Positions 44,289 to 52,165 of a stretch of 64,000 nucleotides of DNA are shown here, one piece after another. The DNA lies in NCBI RefSeq assembly GCF_000503775.1, contig NZ_KI629785.1, positions 1,177,501-1,241,500 of the forward strand, read 5' to 3'. Source of the DNA: Brevibacillus panacihumi W25 (GTDB lineage: Bacteria; Bacillota; Bacilli; Brevibacillales; Brevibacillaceae). Position 1 is the stretch's first letter. Every line of letters starts with the position of its first letter. Both the position numbers and the translations under genes were made by a program. The notes below the pieces were generated by a model, which did no database searches, was not told the origin of the DNA, and saw nothing but the letters and a program-made list of their open reading frames with translations.

Positions 44289-45251
44289 CTAGTTGCCGTT
44301 TTGCATCTCTCTCTTTTTCAAGGCAATCAGCGTAATAAATTCATAGACGATGTTGGCAGCTGCCGCAGCGGTAATCTGACCGTGGTCATAGGCAGGCAGC
44401 ACCTCTACCAGATCAAACCCGACGAAGTTAATCCCCGTCAAACCGCGGACGAAAGCAAGCGCATCATCCATGCTGGCACCGGACACTTCAGGCGTTCCTG
44501 TCCCCGGCGCATAGACCGGATCAAGGAAGTCAATGTCAAACGACAGGAACACCGGTCCGTTGCCCACACGCTCGTGAATAATCTCCAGCATCCTCTCGAC
44601 GCCAGCCTTCTTATACTGGTTGGTCGTGTAGACATCCAGTCCCAGATTCCTGGCATCGTCCAAATCCTCGATACCATACAAGCCGCCTCGCATGCCGATC
44701 TGTATGGAGCGGGAGACGTCCAGCAATCCTTCCTCGATAGCACGGCGGAACACGGTGCCATGGTTGTATTTTTTTCCAAAATAACTATCCCACGTATCGG
44801 AGTGGGCATCAAATTGAAGCAGTGCAACCGGTCCGTGCCTGTTGGCGATCACTCTCAGCTCCGCAAGCGTAATCGAATGGTCGCCCCCCAGGACGATCGG
44901 GATGATGCCCTGCTGAACGACTGGTGTCAGTCCTTCTTCCATTTTTTCATAGGTGTCCTGAATGTAACCGGGAACTACCTGAATATCCCCATAATCCACA
45001 CCAGATACGTAGTCAAATACATTGATTGCCTGCTCCGGGTTGTACGGACGCAGCAGAATGGAGAAATCCCGGATTGCCTCCGGGCCGAAACGCGCGCCCG
45101 TTCGAAACGATTGGCCCGAATCAAACGGTACTCCGGTAATCACGAAATCCATATCCTTATCCAATGTCTCAATGAAAGGGAGTCGCATGAAGGTACGGGG
45201 TCCGCAAAAGCGCGGGGATTGAAACGAATCTCTCGGTTGGTACTTACCCAT
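44289..45251 (-). CDS. speB: Agmatinase-family ureohydrolase
   Basis: 320 residues. The two-manganese site is visible: GGDHSITLAEL, LLQFDAHSDTWDSY and SFDIDFLDPVYAPGTGTPEVSG. Family members hydrolyse agmatine, guanidinobutyrate or other guanidino compounds to urea plus an amine. The specificity is not settled by sequence inspection. ATG 45251 follows AGGAGGAAACATC; the longer frame is rejected. It is transcribed from the sigma-54 promoter at 45289-45305, together with the symporter and possibly the acylase. Confidence 0.85.
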   Translation of the reverse strand: MGKYQPRDSFQSPRFCGPRTFMRLPFIETLDKDMDFVITGVPFDSGQSFRTGARFGPEAIRDFSILLRPYNPEQAINVFDYVSGVDYGDIQVVPGYIQDTYEKMEEGLTPVVQQGIIPIVLGGDHSITLAELRVIANRHGPVALLQFDAHSDTWDSYFGKKYNHGTVFRRAIEEGLLDVSRSIQIGMRGGLYGIEDLDDARNLGLDVYTTNQYKKAGVERMLEIIHERVGNGPVFLSFDIDFLDPVYAPGTGTPEVSGASMDDALAFVRGLTGINFVGFDLVEVLPAYDHGQITAAAAANIVYEFITLIALKKREMQNGN

Positions 45252-45288
45252 GATGTTTCCTCCTAATTCAGATTTGAGTAGGTATATC

Positions 45289-45305
45289 AGCAACAACCGT
45301 GCCAA
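45289..45305 (-). promoter_or_regulatory. Sigma-54 (SigL) promoter of the agmatinase-symporter unit
   Basis: On the minus strand TTGGCACGGTTGTTGCT matches the -24/-12 consensus TTGGCACN5TTGCT exactly, 38 bases upstream of the start codon. Such promoters need an enhancer-binding activator, which is not encoded in this window. Confidence 0.85.
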
Positions 45306-45423
45306 AAGTGAAAAGTAAGCGTTTTCAAGAGAAATCGCGATTTTTCACCGTTCATGGTATTCACTGTTGAATAGGATGAAAACAAGAAAGTGCTCCAATA
45401 TAGTGCTTTCACGCTCCCTATAC

Positions 45424-45448
45424 ATCGATGAATACCATATTCATCGAT
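45424..45448. promoter_or_regulatory. Palindromic upstream activator site for the sigma-54 promoter
   Basis: A perfect 11-bp inverted repeat, ATCGATGAATA and its complement, with a CCA spacer, is centred about 130 bases upstream of the -24/-12 promoter, the usual distance for enhancer-binding proteins. A related half-site (ATGGTATTCA and TGAATA) lies at 45354-45372. Confidence 0.65.
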
Positions 45449-45453
45449 ATATA

Positions 45454-45505
45454 AAAAAGGTTACCTTACGCTCAGTCCAATTGATGACTAAACAAAGGTA
45501 AACAG
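45454..45505 (-). terminator. Intrinsic terminator of a short minus-strand transcript
   Basis: On the minus strand TTTACCTT pairs with AAGGTAA and TTTAGTC with GACTGAG, followed by six T residues. It ends a transcript from the small gene at 45515-45604. Confidence 0.55.
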
Positions 45506-45514
45506 TCGCAACTA

Positions 45515-45604
45515 TTAGTTCTCTTCCACTTCCGCTTTCTCCCGCTTGCGAAAGCGACGCACTTTCAACAAATTGCCGCAGCATTTGTAACACACCTGCG
45601 GCAC
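45515..45604 (-). CDS. Candidate 29-residue Cys-rich basic peptide
   Basis: GTG start 5 bases after AAAAAAGG, giving a peptide with a CYKCCGN motif (CxxCC) and a strongly basic middle (KVRRFRKREK). It is followed directly by a terminator-like hairpin. It lies in the 5' region of the sigma/anti-sigma fusion on the opposite strand. Not recognised; coding status is uncertain. Confidence 0.35.
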   Translation of the reverse strand: MPQVCYKCCGNLLKVRRFRKREKAEVEEN

Positions 45605-45724
45605 ATATACCTTTTTTCAAATCTGTAAAAATTTGTTCTTCATATGGTAGAACAGAATGTAAGAAATGATCGGCACGCCCCGTAGTCCTAAGTGAAAGGC
45701 AAAGAAAACATGGGAGGGACATCC

Positions 45725-47137
45725 ATGCACGAGGACCAGGAATGGGTAAACCAGGTCTTGAACGGAAATAAACAAGCCTACGCCCATCTGATTCACAAGT
45801 ACAAGGACAGGATTTATGCATTGCTCCTTCGCATGGTCCGTCATCTTGGCATGTATGTCTCTCCGACATTTGCCTCCTACGTATCCTCCTTCGTCAGTCG
45901 GGTCAGCGGGGACCTTGGACTAAAATTTGCGGCTGAAAACGGCTTCAATACAGCAGTCAATCAATCGGTCAGCGATCAGGGATACACCTTGCGCGTGAAG
46001 GATATCGTCGCCGACTCGGCTCGACTCGTCATCACCTATACGCTGGAGGATGCAAGCGGCAACCCCTTGGACGATCAGTATCTCCACTATTTTGACGGCA
46101 GCAAGATCTATCTGGCTGACAAAGTAGGGAATGTCTTGTCTGAATTGCCGGAGGATCATGAATTGGGACAGGGCTATGGGGACATCACGTTTGTACTCGA
46201 TGAATGGCCGAAAGACGAAGACATCGTCGTCCATTTTGATGTACATGAGATTGGAGTCCGTGACCCTAAACCGGTCAATTTCGCATTGCAGATACCGGTC
46301 AATATTGCAGAAAGCAAACAAGCAGCGACGACGATCCCTGTCCAAAACGTCTTTACATCGCCGCAAGGCATCCGGTTCTCCTTTGATCAGGTCATGTATG
46401 CACCGAGTGCGACGCGCTTCGAGATCACGACATCCGTGACAGACGAATCGTATGAACGAGAGAGACAGCTCGTCCACGAGATGGAAGGGGATGATGCCGA
46501 TTTTACCATGGATGATAGCTACCGCTTTTCGTATCGAATCGTCAATCAGGCAGGCGAAGTGATAGCGGCTTCTGAGCGTGGAGAGGTGAATAGCGGACGT
46601 ACACTCTACTTTTCCCCTACCTATCCAAAAGGGGAAAATGTAAAAACGGGAACCATTCAGTGGAAGACAGCCATCATCCCGGGAGAGCCATCCGAGACGC
46701 TGACCTTTATCCTGGATGAAATCGAGAAAGAAGAGAGAGCCGATTTTGCCATCTCGATCCGTCCTGACACGTTGCTTCAATCTCCTATTTCGAAAACCAA
46801 TGAGGAGACGGGAGATACCTATACGATCAAGGGCCTGAAAAAGGGAATTTATCCCGGAACTAATGAGGAGATCTGGGTCATGACAATCGAAGGGAATCTG
46901 AAGATTTGGGATATGCCATCGTGGATCTTGAGCGACGGAACGGGAAAACGCTATGAAGTGACTCCCGACTATACGACCATGACCGTCAGGCATACCAAAG
47001 AGGGAGAGATTCTGAAACAAAATTTGTTTATCAAGGGAATGGCCTCACCACCTGAGGAGCTGTCCCTGAAGCTGAAGACCTACAAGAAGCGTTACACGAA
47101 TATCGAGTGGAAAGTTCCGATTCCATCTCAAAAATAA
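45725..47137 (+). CDS. In-frame fusion of an ECF sigma factor start to a DUF4179 anti-sigma domain
   Basis: 470 residues. Residues 1-36 (EDQEWVNQVLNGNKQAYAHL, then YKDRIYALLLRMVRH) are region 2.1 of an extracytoplasmic-function sigma factor. Immediately after, VSPTFASYVSSFVSRVSGDL and SVSDQGYTLRVKDIVADSAR begin the DUF4179 extracellular domain of the partner anti-sigma factor, which continues to the end. Missing are sigma regions 2.2-4 and the anti-sigma cytoplasmic domain and membrane helix. A deletion of roughly 1 kb joined the two genes in frame. No signal peptide is left. ATG follows GGGAGG. Confidence 0.82.
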   Translation: MHEDQEWVNQVLNGNKQAYAHLIHKYKDRIYALLLRMVRHLGMYVSPTFASYVSSFVSRVSGDLGLKFAAENGFNTAVNQSVSDQGYTLRVKDIVADSARLVITYTLEDASGNPLDDQYLHYFDGSKIYLADKVGNVLSELPEDHELGQGYGDITFVLDEWPKDEDIVVHFDVHEIGVRDPKPVNFALQIPVNIAESKQAATTIPVQNVFTSPQGIRFSFDQVMYAPSATRFEITTSVTDESYERERQLVHEMEGDDADFTMDDSYRFSYRIVNQAGEVIAASERGEVNSGRTLYFSPTYPKGENVKTGTIQWKTAIIPGEPSETLTFILDEIEKEERADFAISIRPDTLLQSPISKTNEETGDTYTIKGLKKGIYPGTNEEIWVMTIEGNLKIWDMPSWILSDGTGKRYEVTPDYTTMTVRHTKEGEILKQNLFIKGMASPPEELSLKLKTYKKRYTNIEWKVPIPSQK

Positions 47138-47150
47138 TTCCAGCCACTGT

Positions 47151-47178
47151 GGGCATGGTCATCCATGCCCATTTTTTT
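47151..47178 (+). terminator. Terminator after the sigma/anti-sigma fusion
   Basis: Perfect GGGCATGG/CCATGCCC stem, 4-base loop, then ATTTTTTT. Confidence 0.88.
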
Positions 47179-47195
47179 ATCGAGCAGTTTGGTTC

Positions 47196-47420
47196 TCACC
47201 CTTGCTGATCATTGCCTGACGATTGCTTCTTCGCTTTTATGAGAAACATTTCCCGAATAAAAGCCCCGACTGCCATCGATAAGGCAACGATGACGACGAG
47301 GTTCATGACTCGCACAAAGGTATGAGGCGTCAGGATTGCCGTCGCACAACTGGACAAGACCATCAACCCGAAGAGGATCGAGAAAAGGATCAGCTGCTTG
47401 AACGTCGCCTGCTTACTCAT
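47196..47420 (-). CDS. Small two-helix membrane protein, unknown
   Basis: 74 residues with two hydrophobic helices (LILFSILFGLMVLSSCATAIL and VVIVALSMAVGAFI) and a polar C-terminus. It overlaps the end of the preceding gene by eight bases, so it is translationally coupled. It is the last of three linked small membrane genes. Not recognised. Confidence 0.6.
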   Translation of the reverse strand: MSKQATFKQLILFSILFGLMVLSSCATAILTPHTFVRVMNLVVIVALSMAVGAFIREMFLIKAKKQSSGNDQQG

Positions 47421-47598
47421 CCCCTTCCCCCTTGGCGGACAGCTTTTTCAAAATCTTCTTCAAGGTCTCGTTGATAGTCAACAAAGCCATCAGGATAAAG
47501 CCAAGCATGATAAAGGTAATAATCTCTCCCGTAAAGACGGAGACAACCGCCAGAATGACGGCATAAAGAATATGCAAGCCGTTTTTAAAGAACTCCAA
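47413..47598 (-). CDS. Small two-helix membrane protein, unknown
   Basis: 61 residues from a TTG at 47598 placed 10 bases after AAAAGGAG; a longer frame upstream would run through that site. Two hydrophobic helices (GLHILYAVILAVVSVFTG and IITFIMLGFILMALLTI) precede a lysine-rich tail. Middle gene of the small-membrane-protein trio. The arrangement recalls the small membrane genes that follow ECF sigma operons such as sigY, but sequence identity was not established. Confidence 0.55.
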   Translation of the reverse strand: MEFFKNGLHILYAVILAVVSVFTGEIITFIMLGFILMALLTINETLKKILKKLSAKGEGDE

Positions 47599-47682
47599 GT
47601 AAAGCACACTCCTTTTGCTACGATATTGAGAAATTGATGCCATAGAATGAGCCGATTCATCAGGAAGACCATCCGATATGTT

Positions 47683-47805
47683 TTATGATGCCCCCCCGTT
47701 CTTCTCACTCAACCGTTGGACCTCTTTCTCCAAAAAATCAAGCCGCTTGTGAATGCGGTAAAAAATCGGCAAGTAGGCAATTACGACAATGATGAGCCAG
47801 CCCAT
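47683..47805 (-). CDS. 40-residue membrane peptide with short coiled coil
   Basis: ATG 7 bases after AAAGGAGG. One hydrophobic helix (MGWLIIVVIAYLPIFY) is followed by a heptad-like amphipathic segment (HKRLDFLEKEVQRLSEKN). First gene of the trio of small membrane proteins. The strong ribosome-binding site and clean frame argue that it is real. Function unknown. Confidence 0.6.
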   Translation of the reverse strand: MGWLIIVVIAYLPIFYRIHKRLDFLEKEVQRLSEKNGGAS

Positions 47806-47844
47806 TCTGATTTCCTCCTTTCACATTCTGACAGGTTGATACGT

Positions 47845-48312
47845 TTATCTCAAATGGATGCAGAGATTTTCAGTAGCCAGCCTTTGCAGGTCGCGACCGT
47901 CGATTTGGCCTCGCTCCAATTGCTTGTGCGCTATCTCTTGAAAACCATCGCCAAACCAGATCGACCATAATTCTACTAGCTGGCCGTCCGGTATCTTGGT
48001 CTTCGTGTATTCCATCAATTGATTCGTCCATCTCTCATCGAAGTTTCCTTCCAGCCAGTAGATTTTGGGCAATTGGATGTAGAAGTCCAGATCATAGGGC
48101 GGATTCTCGCATCGACCGATCTGTAAGCCGCCCAAATCCGTTTCCTTCTCTGCGTACAAAACCTCTGCTTCGTCGTCCAGCTCCTCCCAAGGGATGGGTC
48201 CTTTTGGCTGAGGATTCATTGTTTTGATATCCTTTACCTTCAGCTTGATGAATCCGCTCAGGTCGATCTCCGCTAGAGGATCGGAAGACGCGATAAAGGT
48301 ATAGCGACTCAT
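47845..48312 (-). CDS. Conserved-looking soluble protein, unknown function
   Basis: 155 residues, acidic, no membrane segment. Aromatic-rich stretches such as PPYDLDFYIQLPKIYWLEGN and LVELWSIWFGDGFQEI suggest a folded cytoplasmic domain. ATG lies 6 bases after GAAAGGGG. It has its own spacing from both neighbours. No family recognised. Confidence 0.65.
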   Translation of the reverse strand: MSRYTFIASSDPLAEIDLSGFIKLKVKDIKTMNPQPKGPIPWEELDDEAEVLYAEKETDLGGLQIGRCENPPYDLDFYIQLPKIYWLEGNFDERWTNQLMEYTKTKIPDGQLVELWSIWFGDGFQEIAHKQLERGQIDGRDLQRLATENLCIHLR

Positions 48313-48345
48313 AGATTGCCCCTTTCGATCATGACATGCACGGTA

Positions 48346-48741
48346 TTAATTCCTTCGATAATCATAGCTTTCATCCGGTACATCCAATTCACGTCCATTA
48401 ATCACGACCGTATCATGATCCAGCCATTCAACCTTCGCCTCATGCTCCCGGTATTGAAAATAGATGTTCCTGGATTTCCCGCTCTGATTGTCGATCAACT
48501 CGCCCAAGGTGGAGAATGAAGTCGTCGCACCTGCATCGGAGAGATATACCTTGACCGTGTATCGTCCGTCTGGTGACTGGTTTTCCGTAAGCAGATCGCC
48601 TTTGGGAATCCGCTCCATATCGAAAAATGCCCAATAGATGCCATAGGCGAAAAAAGCAAGAACAGCGCCTCCCGCTATGGCGAGAGTGCGTAGCACCTTT
48701 CTTTTGGTAGCTCGTATCTCCTGATCTGGGAAACTGTCCAT
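48346..48741 (-). CDS. DUF5412-like membrane-anchored protein
   Basis: About 131 residues: a cytoplasmic start, one membrane helix (TLAIAGGAVLAFFAYGIYWAFF) and an extracellular beta-rich part with SPDGRYTVKVYLSDAGATTS, as in DUF5412 proteins of Bacillales. ATG 48741 is 6 bases after AGGAG; an ATG two codons earlier is also possible and the longer frame to 48957 is rejected. Function unknown. Confidence 0.65.
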   Translation of the reverse strand: MDSFPDQEIRATKRKVLRTLAIAGGAVLAFFAYGIYWAFFDMERIPKGDLLTENQSPDGRYTVKVYLSDAGATTSFSTLGELIDNQSGKSRNIYFQYREHEAKVEWLDHDTVVINGRELDVPDESYDYRRN

Positions 48742-48876
48742 ATCCATCTCCTGGTCACCTGCTTTTCTTTCCCCTTTTAAGGGAAATCTCTGTGCGAATG
48801 GGGCATATTCCCAAGCGTTTATATGGTACCATGGAAAAAGCCTACTAAACTCATTCTCGACGCGAGGTGACTTTCC

Positions 48877-49050
48877 GTGAGTCAATTTGAAGCCGGCACC
48901 TTTATTGCCTATCTGGCGTTTTCGATCTTTTTTCTCGTCGCCTACAAGCTGCAGCAAATCTCCTTGTTCGCATTAATCATGCTGCTGGTGGCTACAGCCG
49001 TTGGCATCGGCATTTTCTATCTTTTGATCATGCAGTACTGGTACGCCTAG
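48877..49050 (+). CDS. Small two-helix membrane protein, unknown
   Basis: 57 residues from a GTG that follows GAGGTGA by 6 bases. Two hydrophobic helices (GTFIAYLAFSIFFLVAYKL and LFALIMLLVATAVGIGIFYL) make up nearly the whole protein. It is divergent from the DUF5412 gene and converges with the WG-repeat gene. Not recognised. Confidence 0.6.
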   Translation: MSQFEAGTFIAYLAFSIFFLVAYKLQQISLFALIMLLVATAVGIGIFYLLIMQYWYA

Positions 49051-49058
49051 CTGCCTGC

Positions 49059-51311
49059 CTATTTAGTGACGCGATTGGTTTTAAACAGCTCTTTTCCCTG
49101 TGCGTCCAGATAGCCGAAATGCTGTTTGGTGGTGAAGACAAACGGCGGAGATGCGACTTCTTCACTCCTGACCTGCAAAAAGATGTGATCGGTAGCCCGA
49201 ATGGATTCATACACGAGTGGAGTCATCGGGCTCAACTCGATCGAAAGAAGGCCGTACAGCCCGCTCTTCTGATCTTGCATGAGGATCGCGCGATTTTTTT
49301 CCCCGTAGTTTTCGACCACCTGCATGGAGCGGTAGTTGCCACTTGTCTTGCGCTGCAAACTCGATGAGTAAGCATCCCATCCGCCCTCGCTCTCAACCAG
49401 TACGCCATCCAGGTAAGGGAATGTCTGGATGCTGACAGCCCCCTCCAGCTTGATCATCCCCTGTTCTTTCGTGTCCACCCACAAGTCTTGTTTTCCATCT
49501 GTTCTCGTCAAAACCAGGAGTGTTTGATCTTTCATCATCCGTGCCTGTATATCCCGGTACACAAAAGGAGTAAGGGCCGTTAGCTGATCATCTTCCAGCT
49601 TCACCAATGCCCACCCGCTCTGATTCGCTTTTTTGCCGATGCTGTAGACCGCATTGTTCATCTTGACCAGTACAACAGGCATTCCTTCCTGTGAATCTTC
49701 CTTGACACGCACCTTGATCTCATTGGTGATCAGCTGGCCTACTGCTGTGTATAAATCTGCCTCGTCTTTACCTGCATCCAGTCCTATTACCAAGTCGGCG
49801 GCATTGTCATAATACAGAGCACGGCTGTAACTCTTGCCAATCTGCTGGTCCGTCTTCCGATCGATCAAGACCAGTTTCTTGTCAGATGTTTCTGATGTAC
49901 GAAGCTGATCGGTCAAGTGGCGCTGAAACTCCTTGCCCGGATCAGCTGGATTTCCGTCATAACCGTAGTAGAGCGTTGTTCCATCAGGTTCGCTCACTTT
50001 TACTTTTCCGTCCTGCTGTTCGTAGTGAATCACCCGGTTTTCCTGCGGCGGCAAAAGCAGGCCCTTTCTCTCCGAATACAGCCCGATCTTCTTTCCATCC
50101 TGTATGCTGAGCATGCTGTAGCTGCCGCCAATCGTCGTCAACGTGTCAAACCAGAATTGCGGTTCCTGCATGGGCAGCTCGTAGCCAGGCAGGAGTCCTT
50201 TCTTCCCGTCTTGACGGACGAGCAGGCGAGCTGCTGGTGGGCCTTCCACCCGTGGATATTGGAACGGAATGACGACTTCTCCGCCAACCTTTACAACTCC
50301 GTACAGACCTGTTTTCAGATCTTGCCCCAGAACATGGTCTCCGTGAACGATCTCTGCACCCGGCCTGAAGGAATACGACCAAGCTTTGTCTGCAGCATGG
50401 TACGTGACAGTCTGTCCGTCTTTGGTGCTGTATACTTCCTTGGTGCCGGATTCAATCCCGACGTCGCTAAAGCGCGGTTCAGCCAGCATTTTGCCGTTTC
50501 GCCACAGCCCGATGCCTGTCTCGCTTTCCACTTGCACATACCCGTGGTTCCAGAAGGCAAGCTTTTTGTATTTCGGTTCCAGCACGTAGTTGCCGTTGCT
50601 GTCTACCAGTCCCTCTTTGCCAGCTACCCGCACTCGGATGTAGGCGGACTTCGCTCCATCCTGCGGGAGATGCTCCGCTTTTTTCAGCGAAAATTTGGGC
50701 TGCATCGTGACAGGATCGTACAGAGTGAGCTGGTCGGCTGTACTGGCAATGGCGTAGCGCATCCGTTTTTCTTCTCCAGCATCATCTGCTACCTTGTACA
50801 GATCGACGAAGGAAATCTTGCCTGCGAACAGCGGCAGCAACACCTTGCCGGACGGAGCCAGCATCATCGTCTGCTCTCCGCCCATCACCACCACATCGGG
50901 GTATGCATCCGATAAAAAGTAGGTGTGGGCTCCAACGAATTTTTTCTGGGAAAGCTGTTGTGTTGCCAGGTCCAGGTATTGGAACCATCCGCCTTTTTGC
51001 ACGATGGCGATGTTTCCGTCAGGCTTTATCTCTACCGAATCCCATGCAGCAGGGATAATCGTTTTGCCTGTCTTGGCATCCAGGATCCCCTTTTTTCCTG
51101 CTGCTGTGACGACCACATAACGCGGGTATTGCTCGATGCTATCATAAATCGGTGGAGTGACTACCTTTTCTCCATTGGTAAAACCGATTTTTTCGTTGTC
51201 CATGACATATGGCTGGATCGTGGGAAATGCCGCCGCATGTACGGGAATAGCCGCTGCCTGTACGAGCAGCAGGGCTGCCACACCGATCCTGGTGATGCTT
51301 CTCATCATCAT
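49059..51311 (-). CDS. Secreted WG-repeat (KWG) protein
   Basis: About 750 residues. A signal peptide (SITRIGVAALLLVQAAAIPVHA) is followed by successive ~30-residue WG units such as GKKGILDAKTGKTIIPAAWDSVE, GKEGLVDSNGNYVLEPKYKK and TGLYGVVKVGGEVVIPFQYP, which likely form a beta-propeller-like surface. Start ATG 51311 is one of three consecutive ATGs, 6 bases after GGAGG. Probably a cell-surface binding protein; partner unknown. Confidence 0.8.
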   Translation of the reverse strand: MMMRSITRIGVAALLLVQAAAIPVHAAAFPTIQPYVMDNEKIGFTNGEKVVTPPIYDSIEQYPRYVVVTAAGKKGILDAKTGKTIIPAAWDSVEIKPDGNIAIVQKGGWFQYLDLATQQLSQKKFVGAHTYFLSDAYPDVVVMGGEQTMMLAPSGKVLLPLFAGKISFVDLYKVADDAGEEKRMRYAIASTADQLTLYDPVTMQPKFSLKKAEHLPQDGAKSAYIRVRVAGKEGLVDSNGNYVLEPKYKKLAFWNHGYVQVESETGIGLWRNGKMLAEPRFSDVGIESGTKEVYSTKDGQTVTYHAADKAWSYSFRPGAEIVHGDHVLGQDLKTGLYGVVKVGGEVVIPFQYPRVEGPPAARLLVRQDGKKGLLPGYELPMQEPQFWFDTLTTIGGSYSMLSIQDGKKIGLYSERKGLLLPPQENRVIHYEQQDGKVKVSEPDGTTLYYGYDGNPADPGKEFQRHLTDQLRTSETSDKKLVLIDRKTDQQIGKSYSRALYYDNAADLVIGLDAGKDEADLYTAVGQLITNEIKVRVKEDSQEGMPVVLVKMNNAVYSIGKKANQSGWALVKLEDDQLTALTPFVYRDIQARMMKDQTLLVLTRTDGKQDLWVDTKEQGMIKLEGAVSIQTFPYLDGVLVESEGGWDAYSSSLQRKTSGNYRSMQVVENYGEKNRAILMQDQKSGLYGLLSIELSPMTPLVYESIRATDHIFLQVRSEEVASPPFVFTTKQHFGYLDAQGKELFKTNRVTK

Positions 51312-51376
51312 CTTGTTCCTCCATCTCGTTGAATCTGCCATACTTTTCAGACGCTGCGAGGAGGGAAAGGTTTCAT

Positions 51377-51535
51377 CTATCGTGTTTCTTTGATGCGATA
51401 CCCATACGGATACGCTTCTCGGTACCCGAGCTTTTCATAAAGTCGTCGGGCCGGCAAATTATCTAAGATGACCAGTAAATGGGAGGCCAAGCGTTCATGG
51501 ACAGTTCCTCTAGTTCTGCAATCACGGACATCATC
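51377..51535 (-). pseudogene. Remnant of a GNAT acetyltransferase (C-terminal part only)
   Basis: On the minus strand the frame reads HERLASHLLVILDNLPARRL then YEKLGYREAYPYGYRIKETR before a stop at 51377, a typical GNAT C-terminus (NxxARRLYEKLGF). No start codon or motif A remains, and the frame begins at the stop codon of the adjacent DinB gene. Another frame of the same stretch gives VREAEMMSVIAELEELSMNA, like a GNAT N-terminus, so an internal deletion with frameshift is possible. Confidence 0.6.
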
Positions 51536-51550
51536 TCCGCTTCTCTCACG

Positions 51551-52036
51551 CTACAACCCCTGCTGCTTCCGGATCGTAACCATTTGCCCCAGGTGATACG
51601 TATTGTGCGTCGTCAGACAGGATAAGGCCTCCCACCAAGTGCAGGACGGATCAAAGGGCAAAGGTTCATCCATTTTGGAGTCGTCACATCCGTTCAACTC
51701 GCGCTTCCATTCATTCATCACAGAGTCAAAGCGTTCGATTAGCGATCTCCACGCTTCTTCCTCTTCTCCCTCGGCCGTCATTACGGAAAAGGTGGCCTCA
51801 TTGGATTCCAGATTTTCTACCGATTCCTGTCGATAGCGGTGCAGCCATCTTTCATTCCAGAACGTCAGGTGGGCTAGCAACTCCCAGATGGAATGCTGCC
51901 CTTCGCCTTTCCATTTCGCTTGTTCCGCCGTGAGTCCCTGCACTACCTCAAGCACAGGCGGATACCAACCCTTTTCCTTGTGAAACAAAGCAATCTGCTC
52001 GACAAAAATTTGGCTCTTTTTACTCATCCTCCGCAT
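51551..52036 (-). CDS. DinB family protein
   Basis: 161 residues with the four-helix DinB/YfiT fold. The metal-binding histidines are in ELLAHLTFWNERW and THNTYHLGQMVTIR, in the pattern expected for DinB-like thiol-dependent S-transferases. Bacillithiol transferases belong here, but the substrate is unknown. Start at 52036 or the ATG at 52027; both are near AAGGGG. Confidence 0.8.
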   Translation of the reverse strand: MRRMSKKSQIFVEQIALFHKEKGWYPPVLEVVQGLTAEQAKWKGEGQHSIWELLAHLTFWNERWLHRYRQESVENLESNEATFSVMTAEGEEEEAWRSLIERFDSVMNEWKRELNGCDDSKMDEPLPFDPSCTWWEALSCLTTHNTYHLGQMVTIRKQQGL

Positions 52037-52095
52037 GTCCCCTTACGTAGTCTTTTTGCGCCATTATACCCTAAACTGGATCAACTGGTGAAAAA

Positions 52096-52151
52096 AAGCC
52101 CCATGCCTGACGGAATAGCGGCTGTGCGACGCTTTCATCAGGATGGGGCTC
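52096..52151 (-). terminator. Terminator of the DUF418 gene
   Basis: On the minus strand AGCCCCATCCTGA pairs with TCAGGCATGGGGCT, one position unpaired, and is followed by seven T residues. Confidence 0.8.
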
Positions 52152-52165
52152 ATCTTATTCCGGCT

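Noticed and set aside
45441-45869. 142-codon minus-strand frame overlapping the sigma start
   Set aside because: Antisense to the sigma/anti-sigma fusion and crosses a terminator; the short 45515-45604 frame is the better candidate there.
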